DNA of 64,000 nucleotides, taken from Cyprinodon diabolis (taxonomy: Eukaryota; Chordata; Actinopteri; Cyprinodontiformes; Cyprinodontidae). The stretch spans positions 32,333,235-32,397,234 of the forward strand of contig CM060066.1 of the NCBI GenBank assembly GCA_030533445.1, given 5' to 3'. The notes below the pieces were generated by a model, which saw only the letters and a program-made list of their open reading frames with translations, was not told where the DNA came from and searched no databases. The position numbers were made by a program, and so were the translations under genes. This document shows positions 1 through 9,761 of this stretch, piece after piece. The stretch's first letter is position 1, and the number at the start of each line of letters is the position of its first letter.

Positions 1-129
1 TGGTGAAAATAAAACAAATATCCCACAATTGGGACGATACATATTTTCTCTATTGTATCCAGCCTCTAGTGTGTGGATTTCTTTACATGGGTTAGTTACG
101 GTTGATTCAAGACAAAGTTATTGTCAATT

Positions 130-137
130 ATTTGCAT
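130..137 (+). promoter_or_regulatory. ATTTGCAT octamer motif (one per monomer, representative)
   Basis: Perfect match to the POU/Oct-factor octamer, present in nearly every monomer, tRNA-bearing or not. One monomer has lost it (ATTCGCAT near 46,528). An AT-rich satellite can carry such a site by chance and copy it by amplification, so function is unproven. Confidence 0.25.
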
Positions 138-278
138 GTTTGCCATTTCACCACATACTACACTGAAATACTAAATGGCCTAAAACATGAAAATCTATTT
201 TGGTTGACATGTTTTTTTCAAGATTCAGTTTTGCTGACCGTGATGGATGGTGGCTAATGGCAAAAATAAAAAGGTTTT

Positions 279-287
279 AAAAAAAAA
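279..287 (-). terminator. Pol III T-run terminator of the tRNA at 346-418 (representative)
   Basis: Nine A's on the plus strand give T9 on the minus strand. This is the first T4 or longer run downstream of the tRNA 3' end, 58 nt away. The equivalent in other monomer kinds is T6 (AAAAAAGAAAGTG or GAAAAAATGGTGG form), T5 (near 49.37 kb) or T4 (near 50.55 kb), always 50-60 nt from the tRNA. Such a long trailer is unusual, as Pol III stops at T4 or longer and most tRNA genes have one close by. Confidence 0.6.
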
Positions 288-345
288 GTGGTTTTTGAGC
301 ACACACCTAGGGTGGATGCTTACAACAGGTATTCATTACCAAGGA

Positions 346-418
346 TGTTTCTGCCAGGTTTCGAACCTGGGACCTTTAGCGTGTGAGGCAAACGTGATGA
401 CCACTACACTACAGAAAC
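346..418 (-). tRNA. tRNA-Val (CAC), one anticodon-stem mismatch
   Basis: Minus-strand cloverleaf of 73 nt: 7-bp acceptor stem GTTTCTG/CAGAAAC, A box TAGTGTAGTGGT, anticodon loop CTCACAC with anticodon CAC (valine), T-stem CCAGG/CCTGG with loop TTCGAAA, discriminator A, no intron and no encoded CCA. This copy has A41 changed to T, so pair 29-41 is T-T; the B box is intact. tRNA-Val decodes valine codons in cytosolic translation, and transcription would be by RNA polymerase III from the internal A and B boxes. The 3' trailer would run about 58 nt to a T9 terminator. Whether it is transcribed cannot be seen. Confidence 0.85.
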
Positions 419-590
419 CCCCCTTTTCTATCCTCTAATGGATGGAAAGACAAGTTTGGGTAAGGATTAATGAAAAATTCAAACAAGGAATACCAATGTG
501 GAGTTTCTGCACATTGCACTGGACCTGACTAGGCCCATTTGAATGTGTAGAGGATTGACTGGTACTGTTGTAAGCTAGCCACTTATCTGT

Positions 591-1100
591 TGGTGAAAAT
601 AAAACACATATCCCACAATTGGGACGACACATATTTTCTCTATTGTATCCAGCCTCTAGTGTGTGGATTTCTTTACATGGGTTAGTTATGGTTGACTCAA
701 GACAAAGTTATTATCAATTGGGATGATAAATATTTTCTCTATTGTATCCAGCCTCTAGTGTTTGGATTTCTTTACAGGGGTTAGTTACGGTTGATTCAAG
801 ACAAAGTTATTGTCAATTATTTGCATGTTTGCCATTTCACCACATACTACACTGAAATACTAAATGGCCTAAAACATGAAACATGAAAATCTATTTTGGT
901 TGACATGTTTTTTTCAAGATTCAGTTTATCTGACTGTGATGGCTGGTGGCTAATGGCAAAAAAAAAAAGGTTTGAAAAAATGAAAAATTCAAACAAGGAA
1001 TACCAATTTTGAGTTTCTGCACATTGCACTGGACCTGACTAAGACCGTTTGAATGTGTAGAGGATTGACTGGTACTGTTGTAAGCTAGCCAGTTATCTGT
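591..1100. repeat. tRNA-less delta-1 monomer with internal 99-bp sub-repeat, 510-bp form
   Basis: It is the 411-bp tRNA-less monomer plus one 99-bp sub-repeat, and the size difference is exactly 99. It alternates with the 590-bp tRNA monomer to give the 1100-bp higher-order period at the left edge of the window. Confidence 0.9.
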
Positions 1101-1445
1101 TGGTGAAAATAAAACAAATATCCCACAATTGGGACGATACATATTTTCTCTATGGTATCCAGCCTCTAGTGTGTGGATTTCTTTACATGGGTTAGTTACG
1201 GTTGATTCAAGACAAAGTTATTGTCAATTATTTGCATGTTTGCCATTTCACCACATACTACACTGAAATACTAAATGGCCTAAAACATGAAAATCTATTT
1301 TGGTTGACATGTTTTTTTCAAGATTCAGTTTTGCTGACCGTGATGGATGGTGGCTAATTGCAAAAATAAAAAGGTTTTAAAAAAAAAGTGGTTTTTGAGC
1401 ACACACCTAGGGTGGATGCTTACAACAGGTATTCATTACCAAGGA

Positions 1446-1518
1446 TGTTTCTGCCAGGTTTCGAACCTGGGACCTTTTGCGTGTGAGGCAAACGTGATGA
1501 CCACTACACTACAGAAAC
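1446..1518 (-). tRNA. tRNA-Val (CAC), consensus copy
   Basis: All four stems are fully paired except the usual D-arm irregularity, and both internal promoter boxes are intact. It is the partner of the mismatched copy 1100 bp to the left, so the A41 change there arose after that duplication or was removed here. Confidence 0.95.
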
Positions 1519-1731
1519 CCCCCTTTTCTATCCTCTAATGGATGGAAAGACAAGTTTGGGTAAGGATTAATGAAAAATTCAAACAAGGAATACCAATGTG
1601 GAGTTTCTGCACATTGCACTGGACCTGACTAGGCCCATTTGAATGTGTAGAGGATTGACTGGTACTGTTGTAAGCTAGCCACTTATCTGTTGGTGAAAAT
1701 AAAACACATATCCCACAATTGGGACGATACA

Positions 1732-1830
1732 TATTTTCTCTATTGTATCCAGCCTCTAGTGTGTGGATTTCTTTACATGGGTTAGTTATGGTTGACTCAA
1801 GACAAAGTTATTATCAATTGGGATGATAAA
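1732..1830. repeat. 99-bp internal sub-repeat (representative)
   Basis: The stretch from TATTTTCTCTATTGTATCC to GGGATGATAAA is followed by a second copy starting at 1831. The inner copy is recognisable by GGTTGACTCAAG and ATTATCAATTGGGATGATAAA; the outer copy has GGTTGATTCAAG and ATTGTCAATTATTTG. Many monomers have two copies. Three copies in a row occur near 14770-15010 (starts 14770, 14869, 14968) and again near 29.1-29.35, 31.42-31.66 and 40.73-40.98 kb. Confidence 0.9.
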
Positions 1831-2200
1831 TATTTTCTCTATTGTATCCAGCCTCTAGTGTTTGGATTTCTTTACAGGGGTTAGTTACGGTTGATTCAAG
1901 ACAAAGTTATTGTCAATTATTTGCATGTTTGCCATTTCACCACATACTACACTGAAATACTAAATGGCCTAAAACATGAAACATGAAAATCTATTTTGGT
2001 TGACATGTTTTTTTCAAGATTCAGTTTATCTGACTGTGATGGCTGGTGGCTAATGGCAAAAAAAAAAAGGTTTGAAAAAATGAAAAATTCAAACAAGGAA
2101 TACCAATTTTGAGTTTCTGCACATTGCACTGGACCTGACTAAGACCGTTTGAATGTGTAGAGGATTGACTGGTACTGTTGTAAGCTAGCCAGTTATCTGT

Positions 2201-2611
2201 TGGTGAAAATAAAACAAATATCCCACAATTGGGACGATACATATTTTCTCTATTGTATCCAGCCTCTAGTGTGTGGATTTCTTTACATGGGTTAGTTACG
2301 GTTGATTCAAGACAAAGTTATTGTCAATTATTTGCATGTTTGCCATTTCACCACATACTACACTGAAATACTAAATGGCCTAAAACATGAAACATGAAAA
2401 TCTATTTTGGTTGACATGTTTTTTTCAAGATTCAGTTTTGCTGACCGTGATGGCTGGTGGCTAATGGCAAAAAAAAAAAGGTTTGAAAATATGAAAAATT
2501 CAAACAAGGAATACCAATTTTGAGTTTCTGCACATTGCACTGGACCTGACTAAGACCGTTTGAATGTGTAGAGGATTGACTGGTACTGTTGTAAGCTAGC
2601 CAGTTATCTGT
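2201..2611. repeat. tRNA-less delta-1 monomer, 411-bp form (representative)
   Basis: Same monomer, but the sequence jumps from the AGGTTTGAAAA segment straight to AAAAATTCAAACAAGG, which removes leader, tRNA and 5' flank. I count 42 such junctions, near kb 0.98, 2.08, 2.49, 4.29, 6.09, 8.52, 10.32, 12.12, 13.32, 15.22, 16.33, 17.43, 19.22, 20.32, 21.43, 21.84, 23.53, 24.63, 25.74, 26.15, 27.25, 28.35, 29.55, 30.66, 31.86, 32.97, 33.38, 34.48, 34.89, 35.99, 37.10, 38.19, 39.29, 41.18, 42.28, 42.70, 43.80, 44.90, 47.86, 53.75, 55.24 and 61.14. This one has AAAATATG at the junction where the others have AAAAAATG. Confidence 0.9.
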
Positions 2612-2963
2612 TGGTGAAAATAAAACAAATATCCCACAATTGGGACGATACATATTTTCTCTATTGTATCCAGCCTCTAGTGTGTGGATTTCTTTACATG
2701 GGTTAGTTACGGTTGATTCAAGACAAAGTTATTGTCAATTATTTGCATGTTTGCCATTTCACCACATACTACACTGAAATACTAAATGGCCTAAAACATG
2801 AAACATGAAAATCTATTTTGGTTGACATGTTTTTTTCAAGATTCAGTTTTGCTGACCGTGATGGATGGTGGCTAATGGCAAAAATAAAAAGGTTTTAAAA
2901 AAAAAGTGGTTTTTGAGCACACACCTAGGGTGGATGCTTACAACAGGTATTCATTACCAAGGA

Positions 2964-3036
2964 TGTTTCTGCCAGGTTTCAAACCTGGGACCTTTTGCGT
3001 GTGAGGCAAACGTGATGACCACTACACTACAGAAAC
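2964..3036 (-). tRNA. tRNA-Val (CAC) copy with C56 to T, probably impaired
   Basis: Matches the array consensus except that the T-loop reads TTTGAAA. C56 is close to invariant in tRNAs: it pairs with G19 to hold the D- and T-loops together and is a core B-box base. Loss should weaken both folding and Pol III transcription. First of 19 copies with only this change. Confidence 0.75.
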
Positions 3037-3659
3037 CCCCCTTTTCTATTCTACAATGGATGGAAAGACAAGTATGGGTAAGGATTAATGGAAAATTCAG
3101 ACCAGGAATACCAATGTGGAGTTTCTGCACATTGGACTGGACCTGACTAAGCCCGTTTGAATGTGTAGAGGATTGACTGGTACTGTTGTAAGCTAGCCAG
3201 TAATCTGTTGGTGAAAATAAAACACATATCCCACAATTGGGACGATACATATTTTCTCTATTGTATCCAGCCTCTAGTGTGTGGATTTCTTTACATGGGT
3301 TAGTTATGGTTGACTCAAGACAAAGTTATTATCAATTGGGATGATAAATATTTTCTCTATTGTATCCAGCCTCTAGTGTGTGGATTTCTTTACACGGGTT
3401 AGTTACGGTTGATTCAAGACAAAGTTATTGTCAATTATTTGCATGTTTGCCATTTCACCACATACTACACTGAAATACTAAATGGCCTAAAACATGAAAC
3501 ATGAAAATCTATTTTGGTTGACATGTTTTTTTCAAGAGTCATTTTTGCTGACCGTGATGGCTGGTGGCTAATGGCAAAAATAAAACGGTTTAAAAAAGAA
3601 AGTGTTTTTTGAGCACACACCTAGGGTGGATGCTTTCAACAGGTATTCATTACCAAAGC

Positions 3660-3732
3660 TGTTTCTGCCAGGTTTCGAACCTGGGACCTTTTGCGTGTGA
3701 GGCAAACGTGATGACCACTACACTACAGAAAC
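3660..3732 (-). tRNA. tRNA-Val (CAC), consensus copy
   Basis: Intact cloverleaf and promoter boxes. Its monomer is a distinct sub-type, with leader CTTTCAACAGG and ACCAAAGCTG, and AAAAAAGAAAGTG as terminator region. The same sub-type recurs at 9689, 18588 and 22897. Confidence 0.95.
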
Positions 3733-4758
3733 CCCCCTTTTCTATCCTCTAATGGATGGAAAGACAAGTTTGGGTAAGGATTAATGAAAAATTCAAACAA
3801 GGAATACCAATGTGGAGTTTCTGCACATTGCACTGGACCTGACTAGGCCCATTTGAATGTGTAGAGGATTGACTGGTACTGTTGTAAGCTAGCCACTTAT
3901 CTGTTGGTGAAAATAAAACACATATCCCACAATTGGGACGATACATATTTTCTCTATTGTATCCAGCCTCTAGTGTGTGGATTTCTTTACATGGGTTAGT
4001 TATGGTTGACTCAAGACAAAGTTATTATCAATTGGGATGATAAATATTTTCTCTATTGTATCCAGCCTCTAGTGTGTGGATTTCTTTACACGGGTTAGTT
4101 ACGGTTGATTCAAGACAAAGTTATTGTCAATTATTTGCATGTTTGCCATTTCACCACATACTACACTGAAATACTAAATGGCCTAAAACATGAAACATGA
4201 AAATCTATTTTGGTTGATATGTTTTTTTCAAGATTCAGTTTATCTGACTGTGATGGCTGGTGGCTAATGGCAAAAAAAAAAGGTTTGAAAAAATGAAAAA
4301 TTCAAACAAGGAATACCAATTTTGAGTTTCTGCACATTGCACTGGACCTGACTAAGACCGTTTGAATGTGTAGAGGATTGACTGGTACTGTTGTAAGCTA
4401 GCCAGTTATCTGTTGGTGAAAATAAAACAAATATCCCACAATTGGGACGATACATGTTTTCTCTATTGTATCCAGCCTCTAGTGTGTGAATTTCTTTACA
4501 TGGGTTAGTTACGGTTGATTCAAGACAAAGTTATTGTCAATTATTTGCATGTTTGCCATTTCACCACATACTACACTGAAATACTAAATGGCCTAAAACA
4601 TGAAAATCTATTTTGGTTGACATGTTTTTTTCAAGATTCAGTTTTGCTGACCGTGATGGATGGTGGCTAATGGTAAAAATAAAAAGGTTTTAAAAAAAAA
4701 GTGGTTTTTGAGCACACACCTAGGGTGGATGCTTACAACAGGTATTCATTACCAAGGA

Positions 4759-4831
4759 TGTTTCTGCCAGGTTTCAAACCTGGGACCTTTTGCGTGTGAG
4801 GCAAACGTGATGACCACTACACTACAGAAAC
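4759..4831 (-). tRNA. tRNA-Val (CAC) copy with C56 to T, probably impaired
   Basis: Only the T-loop C56 change separates it from consensus. Its monomer has TAATGGTAAAAATA (T for C), a marker shared with the copy at 10788, 6029 bp away. Confidence 0.75.
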
Positions 4832-5454
4832 CCCCCTTTTCTATTCTACAATGGATGGAAAGACAAGTATGGGTAAGGATTAATGGAAAATTCAGACCAG
4901 GAATACCAATGTGGAGTTTCTGCACATTGGACTGGACCTGACTAAGCCCGTTTGAATGTGTAGAGGATTGACTGGTACTGTTGTAAGCTAGCCAGTAATC
5001 TGTTGGTGAAAATAAAACACATATCCCACAATTGGGACGATACATATTTTCTCTATTGTATCCAGCCTCTAGTGTGTGGATTTCTTTACATGGGTTAGTT
5101 ATGGTTGACTCAAGACAAAGTTATTATCAATTGGGATGATAAATATTTTCTCTATTGTATCCAGCCTCTAGTGTGTGGATTTCTTTACACGGGTTAGTTA
5201 CGGTTGATTCAAGACAAAGTTATTGTCAATTATTTGCATGTTTGCCATTTCACCACATACTACACTGAAATACTAAATGGCCTAAAACATGAAACATGAA
5301 AATCTATTTTGGTTGACATGTTTTTTTCAAGAGTCATGTTTGCTGACCGTGATGGCTGGTGGCTAATGGCAAAAATAAAACGGTCTAAAAAAGAAAGTGT
5401 TTTTTGAGCACACACCTAGGGTGGATGCTTACAACAGGTATTCATTACCAAGGA

Positions 5455-5527
5455 TGTTTCTGCCAGGTTTCGAACCTGGGACCTTTTGCGTGTGAGGCAA
5501 ACGTGATGACCACTACACTACAGAAAC
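5455..5527 (-). tRNA. tRNA-Val (CAC), consensus copy
   Basis: Intact. The flank is chimeric: the AAAAAAGAAAGTG terminator region of one sub-type is joined to the TTCTACAATGG 5' flank of the C56T sub-type. This suggests exchange between monomer kinds close to the tRNA. Confidence 0.95.
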
Positions 5528-6302
5528 CCCCCTTTTCTATTCTACAATGGATGGAAAGACAAGTATGGGTAAGGATTAATGGAAAATTCAGACAAGGAAT
5601 ACCAATGTGAAGTTTCTGCACATTGGACTGGACCTGACTAAGCCCGTTTGAATGTGTAGAGGATTGACTGGTACTGTTGTAAGCTAGCCAGTAATCTGTT
5701 GGTGAAAATAAAACACATATCCCACAATTGGGACGATACATATTTTCTCTATTGTATCCAGCCTCTAGTGTGTGGATTTCTTTACATGGGTTAGTTATGG
5801 TTGACTCAAGACAAAGTTATTATCAATTGGGATGATAAATATTTTCTCTATTGTATCCAGCCTCTAGTGTGTGGATTTCTTTACACGGGTTAGTTACGGT
5901 TGATTCAAGACAAAGTTATTGTCAATTATTTGCATGTTTGCCATTTCACCACATACTACACTGAAATACTAAATGGCCTAAAACATGAAACATGAAATTC
6001 TATTTTGGTTGACATGTTTTTTTCAAGATTCAGTTTATCTGACTGTGATGGCTGGTGGCTAATGGCAAAAAAAAAAGGTTTGAAAAAATGAAAAATTCAA
6101 ACAAGGAATACCAATGTGGAGTTTCTGCACATTGCACTGGACCTGACTAAGCCCGTTTGAATGTGTAGAGGATTGACTGGTACTATTGTAAGCTAGCCAG
6201 TTATCTGTTTGTGAAAATAAAACAAATATCCCACAATTGGGACGATACATGTTTTCTCTATTGTATCCAGCCTCTAGTGTGTGAATTTCTTTACATGGGT
6301 TA

Positions 6303-6310
6303 GTTACGGT
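6303..6310. other. Left 8-bp target-site duplication
   Basis: GTTACGGT directly precedes the element and is repeated exactly at 7629-7636. In uninterrupted monomers it occurs once (GTTACGGTTGATTC). Confidence 0.95.
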
Positions 6311-6705
6311 CAGTGTTGGGCACGTTACTTTGAAAAAGTAATTAGTTATAGTTACTAGTTACTCCTCCCAAAAAGTAACTGAGTTACTAACTGAGTTACT
6401 CCACAATAAAAGTAACTAGTTACTAGTAAAAGTAACTATTGCGTTACTTTTCCGTTTCTCGCCCCGTAACCCTCACCACCCAGCCCCCACCTTCTCGCGG
6501 TGTGTTTCCAAAGCCAGTTGAATAGAGCGGACGACAAAGACAAGAACCTGCAGAGAGTTTTGCAATTATTGCAACTCAATGTAAATGATATCAGGGTGAA
6601 CGCGATGTGAAGTTTTTAACAGGGCATTCAGATCTGGTGAAATTAATAACTGGGGATGTCTAATTCTGAAATCCTGTGTGTTTGGGTTGTTATAGATACT
6701 GCAAC

Positions 6706-6732
6706 ATCTATCTATCTATCTATCTATCTATC
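6706..6732. repeat. (ATCT)n microsatellite inside the hAT element
   Basis: About 27 bp of uninterrupted tetranucleotide repeat. Confidence 0.95.
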
Positions 6733-6839
6733 AAGATGTATACTCTGCGTGTGACATAAAATATGGATCTCCATCCCTGCCACAAAGGCCATCAAATAAT
6801 GTTTAAAATTAAAATTACAGTAGGTTGAGAAGGCAGAGT

Positions 6840-6880
6840 ATCCATCCATCCATCCATCCATCCATCCATCCATCCATCCA
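6840..6880. repeat. (ATCC)n microsatellite inside the hAT element
   Basis: About ten perfect tetranucleotide units. On the minus strand it creates a spurious GWMD-repeat reading frame. Confidence 0.95.
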
Positions 6881-7628
6881 GATTTCTCCCTTTCTCCATA
6901 TAGGCTATCATTTCTGGCTGTTGTCAGGTTAATCATTTGATCGTTCACGCTCTCCATAGTTCTCCTGTGGCGCGTGCACAGGGCGACTGTTGCGCGCCTT
7001 TAGCGAGCATGCGCGTTTCCTGTCGCTTGCGCGGTGACTCTTGCCGCCTGCGCTGTGCGGAGATGCAGAGGAAACCGTATGTGGTGGGGAAACGCAGCTC
7101 GACGTAACACCGGTATTTCCATCAGGAAAACGCTGTTTTGCTGCTGGAGTCATCCTCACTCTCCATCTCTCTGTGTGTGCTGTACGTTAACACCCGCCAG
7201 CGGAAACACCCACCTACCCAACTGACAGACGGAATCTCACTATACATCAGCCATTCTCATCCCCCCCTCTCTCATGACAAGGCGCGCACCTCTGGATGAC
7301 CTAAAAAATAATCTTTAATATCTCTTAAACAAAAGTAGCACAAACAATATTTTTTTCTGCACAAATCTGCACTAACGTTGCACTAACCATTCAGTCTATT
7401 TGCAGAGTTTTTTGACGTGGGTGGGGTGTCAGCTTCACGCAGCTGCGCACGAGTCCTATCATGAAAAAAGGTTCATTGTGCGACCCGAGTAACGCGCAGT
7501 AACGGGGTGTCTGCAATGGTAACTGCGTTATAGTTACAGTCAAAGTAACTAGTTAGATTACTCGTTACTAAAACAAGGTAACGGCGTTAGTAACGCCGTT
7601 ACTTTCAACGCCGTTAGTCCCATCACTG

Positions 7629-7636
7629 GTTACGGT
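7629..7636. other. Right 8-bp target-site duplication
   Basis: GTTACGGT, identical to 6303-6310. The satellite monomer resumes here in register. Confidence 0.95.
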
Positions 7637-7886
7637 TGATTCAAGACAAAGTTATTGTCAATTATTTGCATGTTTGCCATTTCACCACATACTACACTGA
7701 AATACTAAATGGCCTAAAACATGAAACATGAAAATCTATTTTGGTTGACATGTTTTTTTCAAGAGTCATTTTTGCTGACCGTGATGGCTGGTGGCTAATG
7801 GCAAAAATAAAACGGTTTAAAAAAGAAAGTGTTTTTTGAGCACACACCTAGGGTGGATGCTTTCAACAGGTATTCATTACCAAGGC

Positions 7887-7959
7887 TGTTTCTGCCAGGT
7901 TTCGAACCTGGGACCTTTTGCGTGTGAGGCAAAAGTGATGACCACTACACTACAGAAAC
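7887..7959 (-). tRNA. tRNA-Val (CAC), G26 changed to T
   Basis: T-loop and stems are consensus. The junction base 26 between D- and anticodon stems is T instead of G, which is usually tolerated structurally but removes a standard modified purine. First tRNA copy right of the transposon. Confidence 0.85.
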
Positions 7960-8992
7960 CCCCCTTTTCTATCCTCTAATGGATGGAAAGACAAGTTTGG
8001 GTAAGGATTAATGAAAAATTCAAACAAGGAATACCAATGTGGAGTTTCTGCACATTGCACTGGACCTGACTAGGCCCATTTGAATGTGTAGAGGATTGAC
8101 TGGTACTGTTGTAAGCTAGCCACTTATCTGTTGGTGAAAATAAAACACATATCCCACAATTGGGACGATACATATTTTCTCTATTGTATCCAGCCTCTAG
8201 TGTGTGGATTTCTTTACATGGGTTAGTTATGGTTGACTCAAGACAAAGTTATTATCAATTGGGATGATAAATATTTTCTCTATTGTATCCAGCCTCTAGT
8301 GTGTGGATTTCTTTACACGGGTTAGTTACGGTTGATTCAAGACAAAGTTATTGTCAATTATTTGCATGTTTGCCATTTCACCACATACTGCACTGAAATA
8401 CTAAATGGCCTAAAACATGAAACATGAAAATCTATTTTGGTTGACATGTTTTTTTCAAGATTCAGTTTATCTGACTGTGATGGCTGGTGGCTAATGGCAA
8501 AAAAAAAAGGTTTGAAAAAATGAAAAATTCAAACAAGGAATACCAATTTTGAGTTTCTGCACATTGCACTGGACCTGACTAAGACCGTTTGAATGTGTAG
8601 AGGATTGACTGGTACTGTTGTAAGCTAGCCAGTTATCTGTTGGTGAAAATAAAACAAATATCCCACAATTGGGACGATACATGTTTTCTCTATTGTATCC
8701 AGCCTCTAGTGTGTGAATTTCTTTACATGGGTTAGTTACGGTTGATTCAAGACAAAGTTATTGTCAATTATTTGCATGTTTGCCATTTCACCACATACTA
8801 CACTGAAATACTAAATGGCCTAAAACATGAAACATGAAAATCTATTTTGGTTGACATGTTTTTTTCAAGATTCAGTTTTGCTGACCGTGATGGATGGTGG
8901 CTAATGGCAAAAATAAAAAGGTTTTAAAAAAAAAGTGGTTTTTGAGCACACACCTAGGGTGGATGCTTACAACAGGTATTCATTACCAAGGA

Positions 8993-9065
8993 TGTTTCTG
9001 CCAGGTTTCAAACCTGGGACCTTTTGCGTGTGAGGCAAACGTGATGACCACTACACTACAGAAAC
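8993..9065 (-). tRNA. tRNA-Val (CAC) copy with C56 to T, probably impaired
   Basis: Counterpart of 2964-3036 at an offset of 6029 bp, with the same single T-loop change. Confidence 0.75.
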
Positions 9066-9688
9066 CCCCCTTTTCTATTCTACAATGGATGGAAAGACAA
9101 GTATGGGTAAGGATTAATGGAAAATTCAGACCAGGAATACCAATGTGGAGTTTCTGCACATTGGACTGGACCTGACTAAGCCCGTTTGAATGTGTAGAGG
9201 ATTGACTGGTACTGTTGTAAGCTAGCCAGTAATCTGTTGGTGAAAATAAAACACATATCCCACAATTGGGACGATACATATTTTCTCTATTGTATCCAGC
9301 CTCTAGTGTGTGGATTTCTTTACATGGGTTAGTTATGGTTGACTCAAGACAAAGTTATTATCAATTGGGATGATAAATATTTTCTCTATTGTATCCAGCC
9401 TCTAGTGTGTGGATTTCTTTACACGGGTTAGTTACGGTTGATTCAAGACAAAGTTATTGTCAATTATTTGCATGTTTGCCATTTCACCACATACTACACT
9501 GAAATACTAAATGGCCTAAAACATGAAACATGAAAATCTATTTTGGTTGACATGTTTTTTTCAAGAGTCATTTTTGCTGACCGTGATGGCTGGTGGCTAA
9601 TGGCAAAAATAAAACGGTTTAAAAAAGAAAGTGTTTTTTGAGCACACACCTAGGGTGGATGCTTTCAACAGGTATTCATTACCAAAGC

Positions 9689-9761
9689 TGTTTCTGCCAG
9701 GTTTCGAACCTGGGACCTTTTGCGTGTGAGGCAAACGTGATGACCACTACACTACAGAAAC
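9689..9761 (-). tRNA. tRNA-Val (CAC), consensus copy
   Basis: Intact. Counterpart of 3660-3732 at 6029 bp offset, with the same CTTTCAACAGG/ACCAAAGCTG leader. Confidence 0.95.

Larger units (their letters stand above)
1..590 (-). repeat. Full tRNA-bearing monomer, 590-bp form (representative)
   Basis: In plus-strand order it holds: the palindrome-containing start, the TATTTTCTC/GTTAGTTACGG block, the octamer (130-137), a poly-A stretch (the Pol III terminator of the minus-strand tRNA), the CACCTAGGGTGG leader, the tRNA (346-418), then the 5' flank of the tRNA with six C's and the GGATGGAAAGACAAG block. Monomers of 597 bp have an extra AAACATG in the AACATGAAAATC segment. Monomers of about 690 bp carry one more 99-bp sub-repeat. 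Confidence 0.9.
1..2200. repeat. 1100-bp higher-order repeat, two copies
   Basis: 1-1100 and 1101-2200 each consist of a 590-bp tRNA monomer and a 510-bp tRNA-less monomer and differ at only a few bases, for example CGACACAT versus CGATACAT and CTAATGGC versus CTAATTGC. Confidence 0.9.
2800..5330. repeat. Block duplicated at about 8830-11,360 (offset 6029)
   Basis: Contains tRNA copies 2964, 3660 and 4759, matched at 8993, 9689 and 10788. The matching includes private changes such as GGTTGATATG and GGTAAAAATA. The hAT insertion lies between the two blocks. Boundaries are approximate. Confidence 0.85.
1..6310 (-). repeat. tRNA-Val satellite array, left segment
   Basis: Head-to-tail tandem array. 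With the monomer boundary set at the recurring TGGTGAAAAT, the first monomers are 1-590 (tRNA), 591-1100 (tRNA-less), 1101-1690 (tRNA), 1691-2200 (tRNA-less), 2201-2611 (tRNA-less) and 2612-3208 (tRNA). All tRNA copies lie on the minus strand. The spacer between tRNA copies is AT-rich and holds a CCCACAATTGGG palindrome, a GCTAGC palindrome, an ATTTGCAT octamer and poly-A runs. I see no other gene in it. The segment ends at the target site of the hAT insertion, and the monomer resumes in register at 7629. Confidence 0.95.
6311..7628. mobile_element. Non-autonomous hAT-type DNA transposon
   Basis: 1318 bp. The termini are CAGTGTTGGG at the left and, read inward from the right, CAGTGATGGG: imperfect inverted repeats with one mismatch in ten. 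An 8-bp target duplication and CAGTG ends are diagnostic of the hAT superfamily. The first 140 bp and last 130 bp are packed with GTTACT/AGTAAC motifs, the sort of sub-terminal repeats hAT transposases bind. The interior has two tetranucleotide microsatellites and a GC-rich stretch (about 6960-7290). No transposase reading frame or DDE/BED-like protein is visible, so it would need a transposase in trans. Removing it and one target copy restores an unbroken satellite monomer. Orientation is undetermined. Confidence 0.93.

Noticed and set aside
279..418. tRNA-derived SINE
   Set aside because: The tRNA is intact at both ends with no SINE body and 3' A-rich tail in the right orientation. Copies are tandem and lack target-site duplications.
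346..418. Suppressor or non-valine anticodons among the variants
   Set aside because: Every anticodon read was CAC, TAC or AAC; all are valine.
2865..3146. Recurrent 93-aa plus-strand reading frame (starts MVANGKNKK)
   Set aside because: Runs antisense through the tRNA, has no recognisable domain, and overlaps the minus-strand frame. A repeat shadow.
2954..3250. Recurrent 98-aa minus-strand reading frame (starts MYRPNCGICVL), about 30 copies
   Set aside because: It reads straight through the tRNA and its C-terminal part is the tRNA translated. Its length changes freely with A-run length and stop changes between monomers, and its repetition follows from DNA amplification.
1..6310. CRISPR-like array
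   Set aside because: Repeats of hundreds of bases with near-identical spacers and a eukaryotic tRNA do not fit a CRISPR layout.
6724..7225. Reading frames of 63-77 aa inside the transposon
   Set aside because: One is a translated ATCC microsatellite and the others lie in the GC-rich interior. None resembles a hAT transposase.
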